Assembly: GCA_949752745.1 (NCBI GenBank)
Contig: OX457026.1
Coordinates: 43,369,239 to 43,433,238, forward strand
Reading direction: 5' to 3'
Length of the DNA stretch: 64,000 nucleotides
DNA from: Protula sp. h YS-2021
Taxonomy: Eukaryota > Annelida > Polychaeta > Sabellida > Serpulidae
Position numbers and translations under genes: made by a program. Shown here in pieces: positions 38,125 through 52,182 of the stretch; position 1 is the stretch's first letter, and the number at the start of each line of letters is the position of its first letter. The notes beneath the pieces are model-generated. The model saw only the letters and a program-made list of their open reading frames with translations, did no database searches and was not told where the DNA came from.

Positions 38125-38309
38125 CATGGATTAAAGAGTTATGGTGTTGTTGTTGTAAAGAAAATGGAAATAAAAATACTGTTCCTGTAAAAATTAGGTG
38201 TGTCAGTGCTTGTTGTCAAGGAGAAGTAGTAGATACCAATTCAGATGATGTAGATAGCAATTTAGACGACAATGTAGACAGCAATGGAGATGACGAGTGT
38301 CTAACATGA
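38109..38309 (+). CDS. Small Cys-rich protein with predicted dual acylation (C)
   Basis: 66 aa, MGNVLTWIKELWCCCCKEN: Gly-2, Asn-3 and Thr-6 fit the N-myristoylation consensus, with four Cys for palmitoylation. A second CVSACCQGE motif is shared with B. The C-terminus differs: an acidic Asp/Asn/Ser repeat instead of the basic tail of B. Confidence 0.65.
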   Translation: MGNVLTWIKELWCCCCKENGNKNTVPVKIRCVSACCQGEVVDTNSDDVDSNLDDNVDSNGDDECLT

Positions 38310-38363
38310 AGTAATGTATAGGCACATCTAGTCTCTCTACATCACACAAACGATTTAGTCATC

Positions 38364-39110
38364 ATGGAGTCAACAAGTTTTTATATAACTTTACCTAGCA
38401 ATGCTAGTATGAACTATTATCCTACTAATAAGGCGTCTACTTATCAAATTCGTTTACCTCGCACAATATATTTGAAAGGAAAATATGAAGTAGCCTTAGC
38501 TGAAATTCAATACCCACACACATGGACGACAATGAGGCCAGGAATAGACTATACTCTTCATTATCGATCATCATTAGATGTATTTTATGAAGTCTCCATT
38601 CCATATGGTAACTACAGATCCATACCTGAAATATGTACTGCAATAAATGCAGAATTACAAAAATCTATTAATGCAAACCCTGTTCAGTTAAAGTATGATA
38701 AAATTAGTCGAAAAGTTTATCTTATTTTAAGAGATGATTATGATATTGTCTTTTCTACTGGATTAGCTGAGATTTTAGGATTTAAACCTGATAAATGGTA
38801 TAAAGAATCCGGTCCTGCTGAACATCAATCCGATGTGAAACATGGATTTTATACACTTTATGTGTACTGTAGTATTTGTGAGCCACAAGTAGTTAGAGAT
38901 TATTATGTTCCTTTACTACGTTCTGTTCCCATTAAGGGGGATGATGGTGATATTATTAGGAAAACTTATGAAGAACCTCATTACATCACTGCAAGCACAT
39001 CTAAATTTGACACAATAGAAATGAATATTTAGGATGACACAGGTCATAATGTTTCATTTCAAACTGGAAAAGTGATATGTAAACTTCATTTTCGACCAAA
39101 AGCATTATGA
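38364..39110 (+). pseudogene. Penton-like minor capsid protein, late stop (C)
   Basis: ATG 38,364 (MESTSFYITLPSNAS). Open for 222 codons with ICEPQVVRDYYVPLL, then a TAG at 39,030-39,032 replaces a Lys codon, removing the last 26 codons including the VICKLHFRPKA block. Confidence 0.82.
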
Positions 39111-39463
39111 AAGCATATACACACGATCCGTCTGCAAATCGCAACCATTTTCTTCGTCAAGTGGGCGGGGAATTACCAGGATTTACAGGAGCACGAATAC
39201 AATATGGAGATGGTATTGGTTCAATATTGGGATCATTGGCTCGCAAAGCTATTCCATTGCTTAAGACAGGGGCTAAAATCGTTGCACCACATCTTAAAAA
39301 GGCTGCAAAAGATGTCATGAAAGATGTTACAGGCCGAGTAGCACAACGTTTAATTGGTGATGTGTTAAGAGGTCAAAAGAGAGCACAACCAGCAAAACCT
39401 GTCAGAAGGCGAAAGGCAGCTAAACGGATAACATCAACAAAACATAAGAAAGATATTTTTTAA
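39107..39463 (+). CDS. pX-like basic core protein (C)
   Basis: 118 aa, MKAYTHDPSANRNHF, with QVGGELPGF, YGDGIGSILGSLARKAIPLL and Lys/Arg tail. Intact; ATG overlaps the penton TGA. Confidence 0.72.
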   Translation: MKAYTHDPSANRNHFLRQVGGELPGFTGARIQYGDGIGSILGSLARKAIPLLKTGAKIVAPHLKKAAKDVMKDVTGRVAQRLIGDVLRGQKRAQPAKPVRRRKAAKRITSTKHKKDIF

Positions 39464-39465
39464 TC

Positions 39466-40840
39466 ATGTCTTTAATTCATAATCATTCTTGTGAATGTAG
39501 TCTTTCTCCATTAGAATGGTTTTGCATACCACCAACGCAAACTGATGTAGAAAGAAGTTATAATGTTGACTATCAACCACTAACTACCATTAGAGAGGGT
39601 GCTCCAATAGAACTCTACATTCCTGCGAGTACAGAAGAATATCTAGATTTAAAGAACAGTAGACTTCATACTGTTTGCGCTATTGTAAAGGCTGATGGAA
39701 CACCATGTGATGTAGATGATAATGTATCATGTATCAATGATTTGTTTAATTGGACTATGGTCCAATATTGAATTGTTTCTAAATGATCGTTTGGTATCAC
39801 ATAGTAACAATACCCATGGATATACCAGTATCATATCTCATCTCATTCATGACTCGGAAGAAAGTCTCCATTCTGAGCGCTCTATGCGTCTCATCTATAA
39901 AGATACTGCCGGGTCAATGAATACTAATGAGGTGAAAAGAGCTAATCATGAAAGATATGTAGCAGGTTTTCATGTAAATGTTGAGGGTGGTGATATAGCT
40001 CTACAGGGAAATAATGGTTTACATAATCGTGATTTGTATACACGTCTAGGCCGTGAGTTTACGCTTACAGGTGGTTTAAGGGTAGATTTGTTTGAGCAAG
40101 ATCGCTATCTTCCAAATGGTATTAGTATGAAATTACGTTTACATAGACAAAAAGATGAATATGTATTAATGGCTGCAAATAATGGTTTTAAAGTAGAAGT
40201 GAGAGATCCGTTTTTAACCATTCGCAAAGTGAGGGTTAGTCCAGGTATTCAGTTAGGGCATGCAGATGCATTGATGAAAACTCCTGCTAAGTTTATTATT
40301 ACTAGAAAAGAGTGTAAACGTTTAGCTATTCCAGCTGGATTTCAATCTTTTGTGAAAGATAACATCTTTTTAGGTCAATTACCAAAAGGTATTGTTATTG
40401 GACTAGTTCATAATGAAGCCTTTGCTGGAACAGTATTGAGAAATCCATACAAGTTTGATCATTTTGATCTTAACTTTATGCAGCTTTACACAGATGGTGA
40501 ACCAGTCCTATCTAAACCTCTCAAGCTTAACATAAATCGAGGCAAATATCTTGATGCTTTTGAAACTCTTTACAAATCTTTTGATTGATTGAATGGTGAG
40601 AAAAGTTCCATTATAAAACGGGAAGATTGGCCTAGAGGTTATGCTTTATTTTCTTTTGACCTAACACCTGATTATGATGGTGATGATCATTATGCCCTTA
40701 TCAAACATGGGAATTTGCGACTAGAAATGAATTTTGCCGGTGTCTTGCAAAATACAGTTAATGTTATAGTGTATGCTGAATTTGATAACATTGTTGAAAT
40801 AAGTGCAAATCGTAGCATTCAATTCGACTACCAGTCATGA
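39466..40840 (+). pseudogene. Major capsid protein, broken (C)
   Basis: ATG 39,466 three bases after the pX stop. A one-base insertion near 39,755 shifts frame, and a TGA at 40,586-40,588 interrupts the otherwise open remainder (LFLNDRLVSHSNNTHG onwards). The stop at 40,838-40,840 overlaps the protease ATG. Confidence 0.84.
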
Positions 40841-41274
40841 ACACGAATCAGATAGAAGCCATTCTATCCCATGATGCCGCGACAAAAGACTTGTTTCAAG
40901 GTGTGTTTTCCATGGATCAGTGACCATCTTTACAACACAGTGAATATGTCATCAACACAGGCGATCATGATGAGCCAGGAGAGCATTGGGTGGCAGTATA
41001 TTATGACAAAGACCCTGCAGAATATTTTGACTCTTATGGACTTTTACCTACAGACAGTCGTTTGAATAAGTTTTTAAAGTTTAATTTCATTTATAATTCA
41101 GTTCCATTACAAACACCGATATCATCTACATGTGGATTTTATTTTGTGTATTATATAATTCAAAGAGCTCGAGGACATAGTCCTTTTGAAATCATTGATG
41201 TATTAAGAAGAAGTGAGGGTGATTTTGTTGCAAAGGATTTTGTATACAGGCATTATAAGCCATTATTTTATTGA
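40837..41274 (+). pseudogene. Adenain-like protease, one internal stop (C)
   Basis: Codon 29 is TGA (40,921-40,923) where B has Leu. The rest keeps His (GEHWVAVYYDK), Asp (AEYFDSYG), Gln and Cys (QTPISSTCG). A single substitution thus inactivates it. Confidence 0.85.
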
Positions 41275-41339
41275 TGTTGTATTAGTTAAGTTGTATTAGT
41301 TAAGTAGTTGGTAATGTGAATTGTATTATGAATATTGTA

Positions 41340-41378
41340 AATAAACAAGACAGTTTTATACAACATTCTTTGTTTATT
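41340..41378. terminator. Bidirectional poly(A) region (C)
   Basis: AATAAA + at 41,340-41,345; AATAAA - (TTTATT, 41,373-41,378), between protease and the minus-strand small genes. Confidence 0.62.
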
Positions 41379-41426
41379 GTGTTATACATTATTTACATTT
41401 TTACAATTATTTTTTACATTAAACTT

Positions 41427-41825
41427 TTATTTTACAAATACATTCAATACATCGATAAACACATGCCATTCATACCAATCTAAATTAAAATATGTATCAT
41501 AGATATTACATTCACGTTTGTAAATGCTATGAAAGCTCACATAACACTGTCCATTACCAAACTTTATTATTTTAACATCTTCGTGTTCAGACAGTTTCAG
41601 TTCATATCCATCTTCATTTATGTCAATGTCCATCACCATAACGCACATGGGATGTGTCAGCTCAATGGACTTGGTGCCCCGCATGAGTTGCACTCCTTCC
41701 TCTTTGAATTCAAGCGTCAGGTTCTTTCCAATCCAATGCTTGTAACAGAGCGTACCATTCCACTGCGTTAAGGGTGATGTAGTCGTAGCTTTCTGTAAGC
41801 TCGTCATATTGGCGAAATTGTACAA
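41427..41825 (-). CDS. Small PC4-like-fold protein 3 (C)
   Basis: 132 aa from MYNFANMTSLQ, homologous to 21,102-21,503, with YELKLSEHEDVKIIKF and NLDWYEWHVFIDVLN. Overlaps the upstream gene by 116 nt. Confidence 0.5.
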   Translation of the reverse strand: MYNFANMTSLQKATTTSPLTQWNGTLCYKHWIGKNLTLEFKEEGVQLMRGTKSIELTHPMCVMVMDIDINEDGYELKLSEHEDVKIIKFGNGQCYVSFHSIYKRECNIYDTYFNLDWYEWHVFIDVLNVFVK

Positions 41826-42060
41826 ACACGTCTAGACAGTTCTCAGTCACACGCACTTCAAATTCATTTGAGAGTATTAGGAGAAAGCCAGGTATCCTTA
41901 ACTTCTCTAGATGTTCTTTCAACACAGATTATTCGTCAGGCGATAGAATGATATACTTTCCAAAATGTTTTAGCACAATGTCATCACATAAGTTTCTCAT
42001 ATATGAGAATCCATGTGTAATGGGTTTATAATCCAACAAATAGTCTTCAATCTCGTTCAA
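41710..42060 (-). pseudogene. Small PC4-like-fold protein 2, broken (C)
   Basis: The start is TTG instead of ATG and a TAA lies at 41,929-41,931. The C-terminal half (FEVRVTENCLDVFVQF, AVEWYALLQALD) is open. Confidence 0.5.
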
Positions 42061-42068
42061 CAGTCAGA

Positions 42069-42478
42069 TCAACTATGAGCTGTCTCCTTCTCTGCAAAGA
42101 CGTTTTTATGCTCGGTTAATGTGAACAGCGGATGTTGTATAGCTTGTAGGAATCGTAAGACTGCGCGCGACTTCTTAATATCAAAGTGAATCATATCTGC
42201 ATATGGATTATCTGGCACAACTCCATCATAATCTTCTGGATAATCCTGTAAAAGATTTCTCCAGAATCTAACACGTATGTTAGAATCATGTTCAATCACA
42301 TACATTTCAACTTTATTTCCAAGTCTGCGTTCAAACCCAGGTTTAAGCGGTATGTTTTAAAGTCTTTCCACACTTCAGGTTTAAACCGATAATCAGAAAT
42401 TATCCGAGAACTTATTATCACTTCACTCCTATCATTTACAGTAAGGTAAGCACCATCGTTAAACATAAGCGCATTCAT
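42069..42478 (-). pseudogene. Small PC4-like-fold protein 1, frameshifted (C)
   Basis: ATG 42,478 (MNALMFNDGAYLTV) with RFKPEVWKDFK; the frame shifts near 42,355 and homology continues to about 42,069. Confidence 0.5.
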
Positions 42479-42491
42479 GTTTTTTACCTTG

Positions 42492-42841
42492 TTATGCGCT
42501 GTCTTCTTGTCTTCGAAGCCTTTTATCCACTTCTTTCACTTGCTTCTTCAGCATTTTCCATTCAGGTATTGTCAGCAAAATACCCTTTTTCGTAGGACGG
42601 TTTCTTCCAGTCCAATCATGTCCGAGGTACTTGCGAATGTTTACCACTCCTTCATTGCTTTGTTTCATAATCTTGATATATTTTCCATTCCCTAGAGAAA
42701 GCATTCCATCCCACGACTGTGGTGTTGGTCCACTTTCAATTTCTTGATGGTAGTGGTAGGATTTTTAACTTTTAAGTCTTTGACTGTATCTGCAAGAGTA
42801 TCCATATCAGTTGTAGACCTCTTACGACTTTCAAGTTCCAT
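42492..42841 (-). pseudogene. PC4/Sub1-like protein, 7-bp deletion (C)
   Basis: ATG 42,841 (MELESRKRSTTDM). Seven bases are missing near 42,730 relative to B, shifting frame before the PC4 core, which itself is well kept (LGNGKYIKIMKQ..KKGILLTIPEWKML). Confidence 0.68.
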
Positions 42842-42913
42842 GTTAACTCTTCAATGTTCACACCTCAAATAACTCTTACGTTTGAGGACCTCCCCTTTTT
42901 ATACCACAGCCTT

Positions 42914-45900
42914 TTAATGTCCATGAGCTAAGGTGGAATAGGCATCATTCAGCACATATCGCTTGTCGTCATATGGGGAGAGGGCTACTTTCTTCATCTT
43001 CTCTGAGAAAAGCTGGTGACTATGACTTCGAATAATGTGTCCTGTAGCCATCGTCTGAGTTTTCTTGAACAAACTGTCTCTATACTGCACATGTTTAATG
43101 CGTCTTTGGCAAGCTCGAGTGATACCTTTAGCTGTATGTATTTCTTTCCCACCACACAATAAACTGTACATTTTCGGTCTGAGTCCAACAACCTCTTCAT
43201 CCTTCATTTTCCCAAGCACTTTTTTGTTCACGTTGGAATGTAGGAAATGATCCGGCGGATAGTCACTTGTGTCGAACAGGTCAGCATCTTGCTGCATATC
43301 CTTGTAGATATCTTCCGTTTCTATGTCGTAACATAGACTGTCGGTGTCGCTGAACAACAACTTGGCATTGGGATACTTGACCATGATGTTGTTGTAATGA
43401 AAGTTGAACATAAGCACTTTGCTGAGGTCGAGAATGGTGAAGCCAACTTGAATGGGTTTATCCAGAAGCAAATCCACTTTGCGCAAATGTACCGCTGTCA
43501 AATCTTCGTTGAAAATTTTGAATTTGTGGAAAGAAGGTTTGGCTACAAGTTTCTTGAACCGCTTTTCCTTGTAAACAAGTTCAACATTGATTCGCTTTCT
43601 CACATTTTCCATGGTTTTACCAAACACTGAGTTGTTCATCAGTTTGAAGAAGTCTTTCTCAAATGGGTTCTTAGCCAATTTTCTCTTTTCTGTGTTCAAG
43701 GTAATGTATTTTGCTAGCCATTTGCTCTGTTCAAACATGATGGCGCGATGTACTTTGGTGACTTTCAACCCCAGTGAGACGTACTGTTGTAAATTTCTAT
43801 AATGAAGCACATATTTCTTCTTGTCAGCCAAGTTAGGAATGAGCTTTTCACTGGGTTTGTCTTTCATGTTCAGATCTTTCCGCAGCTTCTGACTGTACTC
43901 TGACAATTCTCCAACTTTGACACATTTCCGTTCTGGAGCCACTGGGTAGTGATTATGACGATCATGGATTGAATTTGGGTATTCTAAATCCACTTCCAAA
44001 ATGAATCCAATGTCGTCATCTTCTGCTGTATCCATGAAGTCGACGGATTCTGGCTCGCTCACCCACATAAATCCTCTTTGTGGCATGCTTTATGACATGG
44101 CCCAGCCATACAAGTTGTTTGCGTCGAGGTACATCAGGTAGTTGTTTGGTAACTCAGAATTGTAATCTGCTGCCTACGCAGGGATTATTTGCTTTCGCAT
44201 ACTTGTGCGTGATCACAGATATTCCTCCACGTATGGCTTGCCCAACCATTTGGTACATGTCAATGTCATTGATCAATTCCAACTTCACCTTTGTCGCTTT
44301 TAACATAGCATCCCACGACAGTCCTGGTGCTGTATAGTAGTGAGCAGGATCCAATTCATACGTGTTGAGACACACTTCACGAAAATTTTCAAACACGTCA
44401 GCTAGCAGCAGCACATCTGATTTCAGGTACAGGTCGTGGTATTCACCGAATGTGGTACAGTTGAATGTATCCCACACCTTCTGAGCATGCGCATAATCCT
44501 CATTGTTAATGTCCTCTTCGCTAAGCTGGCTATGAAACTTGTCCTTTGATGGTAGCTGTGTTTCAGCAAACTTGGATGGTTCGTCCACGTAATCGTAGGG
44601 ATACACTCCCTTTCTCAGCAGCAAATCTTGTTGGTTGCTATCGTGAATGTGAGAGGTCATGTTGTAGAAGTTATCTTTCCATTCTGCCGCAAGGTTGGAT
44701 ACCAACTTCTATAGAGAGGTACTCATGAACTGAAAGCTGTCTGTAAATTTTAGATTGCTCATGGTGAATGCAATATATTTCTCAATGGTGTTGGGAATGA
44801 CTGTAATCGTTTCATTTTTAAATTTTCCAATTTTCTCCATGATCAAATGGCTGTCATAGCCTCGTAAATTGTGGAAAAACACAGGAATGATAAAAGAATC
44901 TTTATCCCCCTTTCTAAGTCGGAATTGTAAGTTGCATTCATTATGTGCAGCTTCGCGGTATTTGCCATTGATGTGGTCATGATCTCTCACACGATCTGCT
45001 CCTAGAGGCTCATGACAAATGTAGCAATCAACAGCGTTCTTGAAATCCTCTTTGTCTTCACGAGTCATCAACATATCCTTTGGCTGCTGTAAACCATGCA
45101 CAATACGATCACGTTCATTCACCATATGGTCTAAAAAGACTTTCACGGCATTATCGCCCCGATACACGACTGGTGCACGTGTATCATACTGGCTAACAAC
45201 CACATAGGCAAAGCTGTTTGGACGATGATGCTGATACCTGTCTCCTTCCTGCTTTTTCGTGAAACATTCAAAGTCAGCATAAATCACAAACGGTGCTCGC
45301 TGTTGTTTGGCTACATTCTTAAACTTGATGAGGGGTTGCTTAGGAACTGATAAACGTTGTGCTCCATGCTTGCCACACACGTCACGATGCTTGTCTAAAA
45401 GATCTTGTCGCAAAAACAAATGAAGACAGTTGAAACAATAAAATGCTACATGCTGATGGTTTGATCGATAAGCCATAAGTCTGCTGAAATTCTTGATGAG
45501 GCAGTAGTGCCTTTTCTTGTCATTGCTAATCAAAAGCCAATGCGGACCATAAGAAGCACTTTTTGTCTTTATTCTGAATGCTTAACACACCTCCTGTATT
45601 CTTTACTTTCTTCGGTAGTGGAATAAAACTACTTGCTTCTAGTGGCGCTGACGTAGCTGTATGCACTTCAATATACAGTATGTTATCCAACACCCAGCCA
45701 GAACCTTGTCGCTCATGTTCATCAAACTTGGTAAACAATTCTTTATAGGCTTCTGGCAAGTCCTGCTCAATATCCGCTGGACTGTATGCTGTATATGTTG
45801 CACTGCTGATGAATGCATTATCCACTTGTTCTACCATAACACCTTCTGCATTCGCCGTCAGTTTCTTGAAGCGTGCATGCACCACAATATACCATTTCAT

Positions 45901-46359
45901 GCCATGGTTTAACGTTTCTAGCAAATGTCTCTTGATCCGGTTCTCTTGTTGTCGCATTTCAAGCAGTAAATCCGATCCATCTTCAGACTCAAACCTTTTT
46001 TCCTGCACGTTTTCACCAAGACTAAGCGTTCTACCTCTCCCTACTTGTCCTGTCTTTGCTTCTTTGTAGGTTGTTCTTCATGAGGTACATTTTCCATCTC
46101 AGCTGGTATGCATGCATGTGTCTCAAACGTATCCATAGATGGAAATATTTTAATGCATTCACAGCAGAGGACCGGATCAGGTCTGTCAACGCCATCTTGT
46201 ACCGTCTTTCGTCTCTTGGCTTCAATCTCCTCAACAAGCTCTTCATGAGCATGTTTCATCTTAGCTGGTTTGCATGTATGCGCTACAAACACTTCCAGAG
46301 ATGGAAATGTTGCATTGCAATCATGGCAGAAGACTGATGTGTCTGAATTAGATGCCATT
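42914..46359 (-). pseudogene. DNA polymerase B, broken (C)
   Basis: ATG 46,359 (MASNSDTSVFCHDC) with both N-terminal fingers. Breaks: frameshift near 46,020-46,040; about 255 bp deleted at 45,530-45,540 relative to B; TAG near 44,710; stops and frameshift at 44,090-44,160; an in-frame loss near 43,195. Motif B and motif C (LLFSDTDSLCYD) are present in the 42,914-44,086 segment. Confidence 0.88.
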
Positions 46360-46515
46360 GTTGTTGTTGTCACGTCAACTGCTGAAACTGAAATGCTGAG
46401 ATGTAATCTCGGACATCCCCTTTTCTACACACTCATACATATACAGAATTTACGTTTCATTTCACAACAGAGGATGGCCCTTAAAAGGGCCGAAAGATGT
46501 TAGTAAGTTGGCTCT

Positions 46516-46869
46516 TCACCAACAGGTCGGGTTTCCGCAACTACACTGGTATCTGTAAAACTGCTCCATCGTGAAAGGTCTTCTTGAGCACTTGAAAGGA
46601 TGAAAATTATAATACCCGAAGTTTTTCAGCGTCGCACCGCACCACCAGCAGTCTGTGCATGGCTCTGGTCCAGGAAATCTTGCAGTAAACTTGTACCATA
46701 CCAAACCACCACAGGTTTTGCAACAGTAATGACGTGGTGCATTGTGGTGTACCGGGCAGTTGTGTGGTTGCCTTGGATATTCTAGCCACACCCAACACTT
46801 ATAGCATTCTGTTGTCAGCGTCACTGCCCTCCCGTTCCGCCTCACTGTAACTGTACGACTTGTAGACAT
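46516..46869 (-). CDS. Cys-rich zinc-binding-like protein of unknown role (C)
   Basis: 117 aa from MSTSRTVTVRRNGRAV (ATG 46,869); TATATAA at 46,910-46,916 supports this start. CYKC, CPVHH, CCKTC, CTDCWWCG, CSRR and CSCGNPTCW suggest two or three zinc sites built from knuckles. Divergent from the RING gene. A promoterless copy exists in A. Family not recognised. Confidence 0.62.
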   Translation of the reverse strand: MSTSRTVTVRRNGRAVTLTTECYKCWVWLEYPRQPHNCPVHHNAPRHYCCKTCGGLVWYKFTARFPGPEPCTDCWWCGATLKNFGYYNFHPFKCSRRPFTMEQFYRYQCSCGNPTCW

Positions 46870-46954
46870 CTTGCTGCTTGTTTTGAGAAATGTAGTCTTT
46901 AACCCCCATTTATATACTACGACATACAAGCAGGTGTCCTCACAGTATACAGGC

Positions 46955-47098
46955 TACCGGGGGGGGGGGGGTCCTTGCTTGCTTGTGGCTCAGTGGGGGG
47001 GGGGGGTCCTTACTTGCTTGTGGCTCAGTGGGGGTCCTTACTTGCTTGTGGTTCAGTGGGGGGGGGGGCGTCCTTACTTGCTTGTGGCTTGGGGGGGA
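46955..47098. repeat. G-rich tandem repeat in the divergent promoter (C)
   Basis: About four units of GTCCTTACTTGCTTGTGGCT, CAGT and a G-run of 5-13 bases. Confidence 0.85.
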
Positions 47099-47103
47099 GG
47101 TGC

Positions 47104-47110
47104 TATATAA
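47104..47110 (+). promoter_or_regulatory. TATA box of RING gene
   Basis: GCTATATAACTG, 48 nt before the ATG at 47,159. Confidence 0.55.
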
Positions 47111-47158
47111 CTGCTTGTCATTTCAGTTTGGGTTCACAACCGCTTCTGACTGTTCAAC

Positions 47159-47713
47159 ATGGAGTACTGCGCACCCATCAACTACGCGCTCACCCTTTCC
47201 GATATAATGGAGGTGCATTTGCCGGTCACACCGCCTGTTACTGAGCCAGAAAGAACTTTTGTTTTCCACCTGCTGCCTGATCCAGCTCACGCTACGGTGC
47301 TATGCATACCGGTCTTCCTGAACAGAACATTGCTCATCGGCGAGCGTTTGAGAGACATTGAGGAGCGGCGCTACAACCACGCATATTTTAAAACTGCTGT
47401 GTTGGGGGAGTCAATCCCCTCACGACTTGAGGAAGAAGAATATCCGGCTTGGAGCCGATATTTCTTGCAGCAGGATGTAGATATTTGCATTGGATGTGGT
47501 GTCATGCTAAGCCCAGACCGTGTGATTGCTGCAGACTGTGGGCACCAGACATGTATCTACTGTGCGGCTACTTGGGTATATCACACTGCTCTGGCCCACA
47601 GCTACACCATGAGATGTTTCAGCTGCAATAGGAGAACGAAGCTCTACCTGATGAACGGGCAGCAAATGAGCCACTGCGCGCGACCAGTGCAAGACATCAT
47701 AGCATTTTTTTGA
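47159..47713 (+). CDS. RING-finger protein (candidate E3 ubiquitin ligase)
   Basis: 184 aa. The C-terminal third carries C-x2-C (CIGC), x11, C-G-H, x2, C-x2-C (CIYC) and later C-x2-C (CFSC), the C3HC4 order of RING-HC domains, at about residues 114-160. The first 110 residues are rich in Pro and hydrophobic strands and match nothing I know; they may bind a target. RING E3 ligases are common viral tools against host defence. Present only in C, at the right end next to the TIR, fully open despite decay of the core genes. Confidence 0.72.
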   Translation: MEYCAPINYALTLSDIMEVHLPVTPPVTEPERTFVFHLLPDPAHATVLCIPVFLNRTLLIGERLRDIEERRYNHAYFKTAVLGESIPSRLEEEEYPAWSRYFLQQDVDICIGCGVMLSPDRVIAADCGHQTCIYCAATWVYHTALAHSYTMRCFSCNRRTKLYLMNGQQMSHCARPVQDIIAFF

Positions 47714-48230
47714 ATCTGGCAGCAGGAAAAACTAACACTTCTCGGCCCTTCTAAGGGCCCTCCACTATTACGAAATGAAACGCTAATCGTGTTATGGTGT
47801 TAGTATGTCTGTGTATGCATGAGAGTGTGGGAAATGCTTAAAAAAATTGTCGTCTGCCTGGCTGTCCAGCTGTCCGTCTGCCAAAAAAAATTGTCGTCTG
47901 CCCGGCTGTCCGGCTGTCCGTCTGCGCGCGTCTGACCCTCTGTCTGCCATCCATGTGATGTCATTATAATATATATGTTTTAATACACCCATTATATATT
48001 GATATGAGACGCCTATTATTTACGTGATATGAGGCGCCCCTCCCCCATTTTGCATGTGATCAAATTGTGATGTGTAACCTATGCTGATTTGACATGCTGA
48101 CTTGGCAGAATGTTGCTCACGGGGGGGGGGGGGGGGGGTCCCAACTTTATAACCATAGGGTCTGTCCCGACTGTCGCCTAGGGGGTCCCCACTTTATAAC
48201 CATAGGTTCTGTCCCGACTGCCGCCTAGGG
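47714..48230. other. Right subterminal region of C, no gene
   Basis: Contains a direct repeat of ATTGTCGTCTGCCYGGCTGT (about 47,848 and 47,890), a degenerate copy of the module TGTGATCAAATTGTGATGTGTAACC (48,046-48,070) with a decayed MARE, a G-run at 48,121-48,138, and two GTCCCNACTTTATAACCATAGG units. Confidence 0.55.
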
Positions 48231-48417
48231 GGGAGGTCCTCACTAGGGTTGCCATGACTATCATGGCTACGTTGCCATGACTACGTCACATTACCATGGC
48301 TACGCTTCGTTGGCATGACTACGTTACTTCGTTGCCACGACTACACCTATGACGTCACTTCCGGTCCACACAGAATGACGTCACTTCCTGGTCTTGAATC
48401 GGCGTTTTCACCCTACT
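48231..48417. repeat. Right terminal inverted repeat of element C
   Basis: 187 bp, inverse of 32,128-32,315, ending TTTTCACCCTACT at 48,417, with TGACGTCACTTCCGG composites. Confidence 0.9.
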
Positions 48418-48423
48418 CTTGAG
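48418..48423. other. Right target-site duplication of element C (CTTGAG)
   Basis: Exact copy of 32,122-32,127 and in frame with the TSR reading frame. Confidence 0.93.
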
Positions 48424-48510
48424 GAGGAAATAGTGGAGGTTCGGAAGTGCCACGGTAGAAAGCCACGAAGCCGCAGCTGCTTCCACAAAAAGCGCTCCCC
48501 TCCTGAGTGA
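48418..48510 (+). pseudogene. Host thrombospondin type-1 repeat exon (3' part)
   Basis: In the same codon phase as the left part, the frame continues with EEEIVEVRKCHGRKP, then SRSCF and a TGA at 48,508-48,510. The two Cys complete the TSR pattern. With one copy of CTTGAG the two halves form one uninterrupted frame, probably the last coding exon of the host gene. Confidence 0.75.
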
Positions 48511-52140
<3,630 letters not shown>

Positions 52141-52182
52141 TTTAAACCACTGGACAAGCGCTGCATTTACTGGGCAGATTCT

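Larger units (their letters stand above)
32128..48417 (+). mobile_element. Complete but decayed Polinton/Maverick element C
   Basis: 16,290 bp between CTTGAG duplications, TIRs starting AGTAGGGTGAAAACGCC. Same gene order as A and B, in the A orientation. Extra genes: an acidic CARD-like reading frame at the left, and a Cys-rich and a RING gene at the right. Integrase, ATPase, penton, capsid, protease, PolB and the PC4-like gene are broken. The basic, VLIP, acylated, pX, zinc-knuckle, Cys-rich and RING genes remain open. Confidence 0.95.
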
